From JACJWR01 sp963752505 (lineage in GTDB: Bacteria; Actinomycetota; Actinomycetes; S36-B12; UBA10799), in NCBI GenBank assembly GCA_963752505.1, contig CAVVYM010000009.1:186001-250000 (forward strand): a DNA stretch of 64,000 nt. The letters are read 5' to 3'. Below are positions 60,400-64,000 of the stretch, one piece after another. The notes beneath the pieces were generated by a model that saw only the letters and a list, made by a program, of their open reading frames with translations, had not been told where the DNA came from and did not search any database. The translations under genes and the position numbers were made by a program. Every line of letters begins with the position of its first letter. The first letter of the stretch is position 1.

Positions 60400-63047
60400 G
60401 CCAGCAGCGAGCGCAGCACGTACTGCAGGATCCCGCCGTTGCGGTAGTAGTCAGCTTCTCCTGGGGTGTCGATTCGCAAGATCGCGTCGAACGCCACTTG
60501 GGTGCCGTCGGCCTTGGTAGCCGTCACCTTCAGCGTTCCGGGGGTGACCCCGTCGTTGAGCGCCGTCACTCCCGCGACATCGAACACCTCGGTGCCATCG
60601 AGACCCAGCGATTCGGCCACCTGCCCGGCGGGGAACTGCAACGGGAGAACTCCCATGCCGATGAGGTTGGAGCGGTGGATGCGCTCGAACGATTCGGCGA
60701 TGACCGCCTTCACCCCCAGCAGCGCGGTGCCCTTCGCAGCCCAGTCACGCGACGATCCGGAGCCGTACTCCTTGCCTGCGAGCACCACCAGCGGCGTATC
60801 AGCCGCGGCGTAGGACTGTGCGGCATCGTAGATCGTCGTCTGCGGGGCACCGGCGACTGCGAAGTCACGCGTGAAACCGCCCTCCACGCCAGGCACCAGC
60901 AAGTTGCGCAACCGGATGTTGGCGAAGGTACCGCGAATCATCACCTCGTGATTACCACGACGCGAACCGTAGGAGTTGAAGTCCTTGGGTGCCACGCCGT
61001 GCGCCGCCAGGTACTCCCCAGCCGGGCTGTCGACCTTGATGGCACCGGCCGGTGAGATGTGGTCGGTGGTCACCGAGTCGCCGAGCAGCGCCAGCACCCG
61101 CGCCCCCGAGATGTCAGACACTGGTTCGGGTTCGCGAGCCATGCCGTCGAAGTACGGTGGTTTGCGCACGTAGGTGGAGTCTGGATCCCAGTCGAAGATT
61201 GCGCCGGAGGGCGTCTCCAATGCAGCCCACCGGGAGTCCCCGGCAAATACGTCCTCGTAGCGCTCGGAGAACATCTCGGGTCGGATCGAGGAGGAAATCA
61301 CCGATGCGATCTCCTCGCCCGACGGCCAGATGTCCTTCAGGTAGACGGGCTGGCCGTCATTACCCGTGCCAAGCGGCTCGTTGACGATGTCGACGTCCAT
61401 CCGACCCGCGATGGCGTAGGCGACCACGAGCGGCGGTGAGGCCAAGTAGTTCATCTTGACGTCGGGGTTGATGCGTCCCTCGAAGTTCCGATTGCCACTC
61501 AGCACCGAGACGACCGCGAGATCCGCACCCCGGACCGCCTCGCTGACCTCGGTTGGCAGCGGTCCAGAGTTTCCGATGCACGTGGTGCAGCCGTAGCCGA
61601 CGAGGTCGAAACCCAACTTGTTCAGGTAGATGTCGAGGCCCGAGGCGTTGTAGTAGTCGGTGACGACCTTCGAGCCCGGCGCCAATGTGGTCTTGACCCA
61701 GGGTTTGCGGGTCAAACCAGCCTCAACAGCCTTCTTGGCGACGAGGCCGGCCGCCATCATCACCGACGGATTCGACGTATTCGTGCACGACGTGATCGCT
61801 GCGATCACCACGGCACCGTTACCGATCGTGACGTCCTCGCCGCCGATCTGCAGGTCCGCCGTGCGATCAGGGTCACTGCTGTAGGCGGGCAGGCTAGCCA
61901 AGAAGGCCTGCCGCGCCTTGACAAGTTCCACGCGATCTTGTGGCCGCTTGGGTCCGGCCAGCGAGGGCGTGACGGTGCTCAGGTCGAGTTCCAGGTGTTC
62001 GGAGTAGGCGGCCTCCTGAGCGGGGTCGTGCCACAGGCCCTGAGCCTTCGCGTAGGCCTCCACGAGGCTGATGTGTTCCTCGGTGCGCCCGGTGAAGCGC
62101 AGGTAGTCCAGCGTCTCCGAGTCAATCGGGAAGATCGCCGCGGTTGAGCCGTATTCCGGGCTCATGTTGCCGATCGTGGCCCGGTTCGCGAGCGACACTC
62201 GAGCGACACCCTCGCCATAGAACTCAACGAACTTGCCCACCACGCCATGGGCGCGCAGCATCTCGGTGATGGTGAGCACAAGGTCGGTGGCGGTGGCCCC
62301 AGCCGGCAGTTCGCCGTGCAACTTGAAGCCCACGACCCGCGGGATCAGCATGCTCACGGGTTGGCCGAGCATGGCCGCCTCGGCCTCGATGCCTCCCACA
62401 CCCCAGCCCAGCACGCCTAAACCGTTGACCATGGTGGTGTGGCTGTCGGTGCCCACGCAGGTGTCTGGGTAGGCCTTACCGTCGCGAGTCATGACGACGC
62501 GGGCGAGATTCTCGATGTTCACCTGGTGCACGATCCCGGTGCCGGGGGGCACCACCTTGAACTCGTCGAAGGCGCCCTGCCCCCACCGCAGGAAGGCGTA
62601 GCGCTCACGGTTGCGCTGGTACTCGAGGTCGACGTTGAGGGCGAGGGCGTCGGGCCGGCCAAAGACGTCGGCGATCACCGAATGGTCGATGACCAGCTCG
62701 GCCGGTGCCAGCGGGTTGATCTTCTCCGGGTCCCCGCCAAGCTCATCAACTGCCTCCCGCATGGTGGCAAGATCCACGACGCACGGAACACCAGTGAAGT
62801 CCTGCATGATCACGCGGGCCGGGGTGAATTGGATCTCGTCACTGGGTTCTGCCGCAGCATCCCAATTCCCGAGTGCGCGGATGTGTTCAGCCGTGACGTT
62901 GGCACCGTCCTCGGTGCGCAACAGGTTCTCCAGCAGAATCTTGTGCGTGTAGGGCAACCGGCCGGACCCTGGCACCGCGTCGATTCGGTAGATCTCATAG
63001 CTGGAGCCGTCCACGGATAGTTGATCGCGGGCGCCGAACGAATCCAT
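60396..63047 (-). CDS. acnA: Aconitate hydratase (AcnA type)
   Basis: 883 residues, the normal AcnA/IRP1 length. The [4Fe-4S] cluster Cys residues are seen in AITSCTNTSNPS and in YGCTTCIGNSGPL; GTDSHTTMVNGLGVLGWGVGG and the C-terminal EYGSGSSRDWAAKG swivel-domain motif are intact. It isomerises citrate to isocitrate in the TCA cycle. The ATG at 63047 has GGGAGG at 5-nt spacing. Related proteins bind RNA when the cluster is lost, which may also apply here. Confidence 0.97.
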   Translation of the reverse strand: MDSFGARDQLSVDGSSYEIYRIDAVPGSGRLPYTHKILLENLLRTEDGANVTAEHIRALGNWDAAAEPSDEIQFTPARVIMQDFTGVPCVVDLATMREAVDELGGDPEKINPLAPAELVIDHSVIADVFGRPDALALNVDLEYQRNRERYAFLRWGQGAFDEFKVVPPGTGIVHQVNIENLARVVMTRDGKAYPDTCVGTDSHTTMVNGLGVLGWGVGGIEAEAAMLGQPVSMLIPRVVGFKLHGELPAGATATDLVLTITEMLRAHGVVGKFVEFYGEGVARVSLANRATIGNMSPEYGSTAAIFPIDSETLDYLRFTGRTEEHISLVEAYAKAQGLWHDPAQEAAYSEHLELDLSTVTPSLAGPKRPQDRVELVKARQAFLASLPAYSSDPDRTADLQIGGEDVTIGNGAVVIAAITSCTNTSNPSVMMAAGLVAKKAVEAGLTRKPWVKTTLAPGSKVVTDYYNASGLDIYLNKLGFDLVGYGCTTCIGNSGPLPTEVSEAVRGADLAVVSVLSGNRNFEGRINPDVKMNYLASPPLVVAYAIAGRMDVDIVNEPLGTGNDGQPVYLKDIWPSGEEIASVISSSIRPEMFSERYEDVFAGDSRWAALETPSGAIFDWDPDSTYVRKPPYFDGMAREPEPVSDISGARVLALLGDSVTTDHISPAGAIKVDSPAGEYLAAHGVAPKDFNSYGSRRGNHEVMIRGTFANIRLRNLLVPGVEGGFTRDFAVAGAPQTTIYDAAQSYAAADTPLVVLAGKEYGSGSSRDWAAKGTALLGVKAVIAESFERIHRSNLIGMGVLPLQFPAGQVAESLGLDGTEVFDVAGVTALNDGVTPGTLKVTATKADGTQVAFDAILRIDTPGEADYYRNGGILQYVLRSLLA

Positions 63048-63093
63048 TAGTCCTCCCGGTTGGACGTGCATGTGGAGCCAAACCTATCCCACC

Positions 63094-64000
63094 TCAACGA
63101 CGGACGAATCTTGCCACCGCTTCCACGTGGTGAGACATTCCGTACAGGTCGAATGCGTCAAGTCCGTCAAAGCGCCACCCTGTGCCCACCAACTGTTTGG
63201 CATCGCGGGCCAGGCTGGCACCGTCACAGGCCACGTAACAGATGGTCGAGGCACCTGACTCTGCCACCGCCTGTGTCACCTTTGGCCCCGCGCCGATCCG
63301 CGGCGGATCCAGCACCACCGCGTCGGCCGCTGCCAGAACTTCCTGACCCGCCGTGGAGACCACCCAGGTCTTCACATCGGCGGCCACGAGTTGAATCGCC
63401 GGCAGGTCGTGCAGGTTGCGACGCGCCAGCCGCACCGCCGACGCATCGCCGTCGACGGCGGTCGCCTGCCCGAACGCACCGCTCGCGACAAGGGTGCCCG
63501 CGAAGAGGCCGACACCGCTGTAGAGGTCAACCAGGTTGGTCCGGCCATGCCCCGCTGGCGCGCTGGCGAAACCGAGCGATGCAGCGACGGCGGCCACCAG
63601 GATGTCCGCGGCATCTGTGTGGGATTGCCAGAAGCCGTCGGTGGCGACGCGCCAGGAGCGGCCGCCTGCGCGTCGGGTCACAGTCGTGGCAGAGCGCCAG
63701 CCGACCGGCACACCGACGTCGGTCGGAAGCGGCGCCACCGTCGGACCGGCCAAGGATTCGCTGGCGTGGACGCGGACGTCGGCCGGCCAGTCGTGGGCGA
63801 AGAGGTCCTGCAGCGCGTCGGCCACGACGGGGCAGTTGGCCACGGGCACCAGATCGGAACTCCGCGGGGCGTGAAAGCACGCGTCACCGGCAGCATTCGT
63901 GTCAACCGCGAAGCGCGTTCGCCAGCCAAGTACCCGCAGTGGTGTCACGGTCGGAAGAGCTTCCGCCAGCGGGGCGTCGCCGATGTGGGTGATGCCGCCG
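63094..64000 (-). CDS. TrmA/RlmD-type class I SAM-dependent RNA methyltransferase, 5' end outside window
   Basis: About 302 codons are visible and the frame is open to the window edge, so the N-terminus (probably a TRAM domain) is missing. SAM motif I is VDLYSGVGLFAG, motif IV AVVLDPPRIGAG, and the catalytic Cys is in YVACDGASLARD; the C-terminal GMSHHVEAVARFV matches RNA uridine-C5 methyltransferases. Asn/Pro positions of the usual SCNPATLARD are altered. The target is a uridine in rRNA or tRNA, not identifiable here. Confidence 0.85.
   Translation of the reverse strand, partial: GGITHIGDAPLAEALPTVTPLRVLGWRTRFAVDTNAAGDACFHAPRSSDLVPVANCPVVADALQDLFAHDWPADVRVHASESLAGPTVAPLPTDVGVPVGWRSATTVTRRAGGRSWRVATDGFWQSHTDAADILVAAVAASLGFASAPAGHGRTNLVDLYSGVGLFAGTLVASGAFGQATAVDGDASAVRLARRNLHDLPAIQLVAADVKTWVVSTAGQEVLAAADAVVLDPPRIGAGPKVTQAVAESGASTICYVACDGASLARDAKQLVGTGWRFDGLDAFDLYGMSHHVEAVARFVRR

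Overview
This 64 kb window is high-GC DNA from an actinobacterium (Actinomycetota). The evidence is a coproporphyrin-type heme operon (hemE, hemY/cgoX, hemQ/chdC, with msrB), DUF3000 and DUF6777 proteins, tandem WYL regulators, a LigC-type ligase with a stand-alone LigD-type polymerase, a CoxE-like VWA protein with its MoxR ATPase, and many leaderless genes with a TANNNT -10 element 5-7 nt before the start codon. The order hemE / DUF3000 / LuxR-type regulator / RNase D / fadA / fadB / helicase / dxs / acnA resembles, from memory, a conserved block in Streptomyces and relatives. Genus cannot be fixed from the sequence. No rRNA, tRNA, IS element, prophage or CRISPR array was seen.

Layout. 1-5.0 kb: truncated Tat lipoprotein hydrolase, secreted nuclease, MEKHLA protein, two oxidoreductases. 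5.1-8.0 kb: Na/phosphate symporter, a histidine-rich membrane protein, and a small acidic protein behind a strong RNA hairpin. 8.1-13.6 kb: three-gene ABC-2 exporter, polysaccharide deacetylase, alpha/beta hydrolase. 13.6-22.7 kb (all minus): GspE/PilB-type ATPase, DUF6777 membrane protein, MoxR ATPase, VWA protein, SGNH hydrolase, and a 1002-residue GGDEF-EAL protein. 23-30.4 kb: cell-envelope and copper/redox genes (DUF4333 lipoprotein, NlpC/P60 hydrolase, rhomboid protease, DUF2231-cytochrome b5, rhodanese lipoprotein under a CsoR/CstR-like operator, DyP peroxidase, PCuAC copper chaperone, MFS exporter). 30.5-40.5 kb: ThpR, tandem WYL regulators, LMW phosphatase, fructosamine kinase, a second histidine-rich membrane protein in an operon with YihY, aidB, zapE, a RibD-like reductase, and an Rv0909-like small protein. 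40.5-47.2 kb: DNA ligase, polymerase domain, heme operon, DUF3000. 47.3-52.5 kb: regulator, RNase D, beta-oxidation pair. 52.7-55.3 kb: secreted protein with three near-identical 384-bp repeats and an RCC1 propeller. 55.3-64 kb: DUF3516 helicase, dxs, small conserved protein, aconitase, RNA methyltransferase running off the edge.

Two observations cut across the window. First, at least eight single-base frameshifts fall between about 42.85 and 56.55 kb (msrB, hemQ x3, fadB, the repeat protein x2, the helicase), and I found no clear one elsewhere. Reading remains conserved on both sides of each, so local sequence or assembly error is the simplest explanation. Second, many genes look leaderless, including a divergent pair (YihY/aidB) whose start codons are 17 bp apart and share one palindromic -10 element.

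The best candidates for undescribed biology are the DUF6777-MoxR-VWA cluster, the paralogous HxHH membrane protein family (6.9 and 34.6 kb) with its coupled CTG-start partner ORF, and the structured leader in front of the 70-residue acidic protein.
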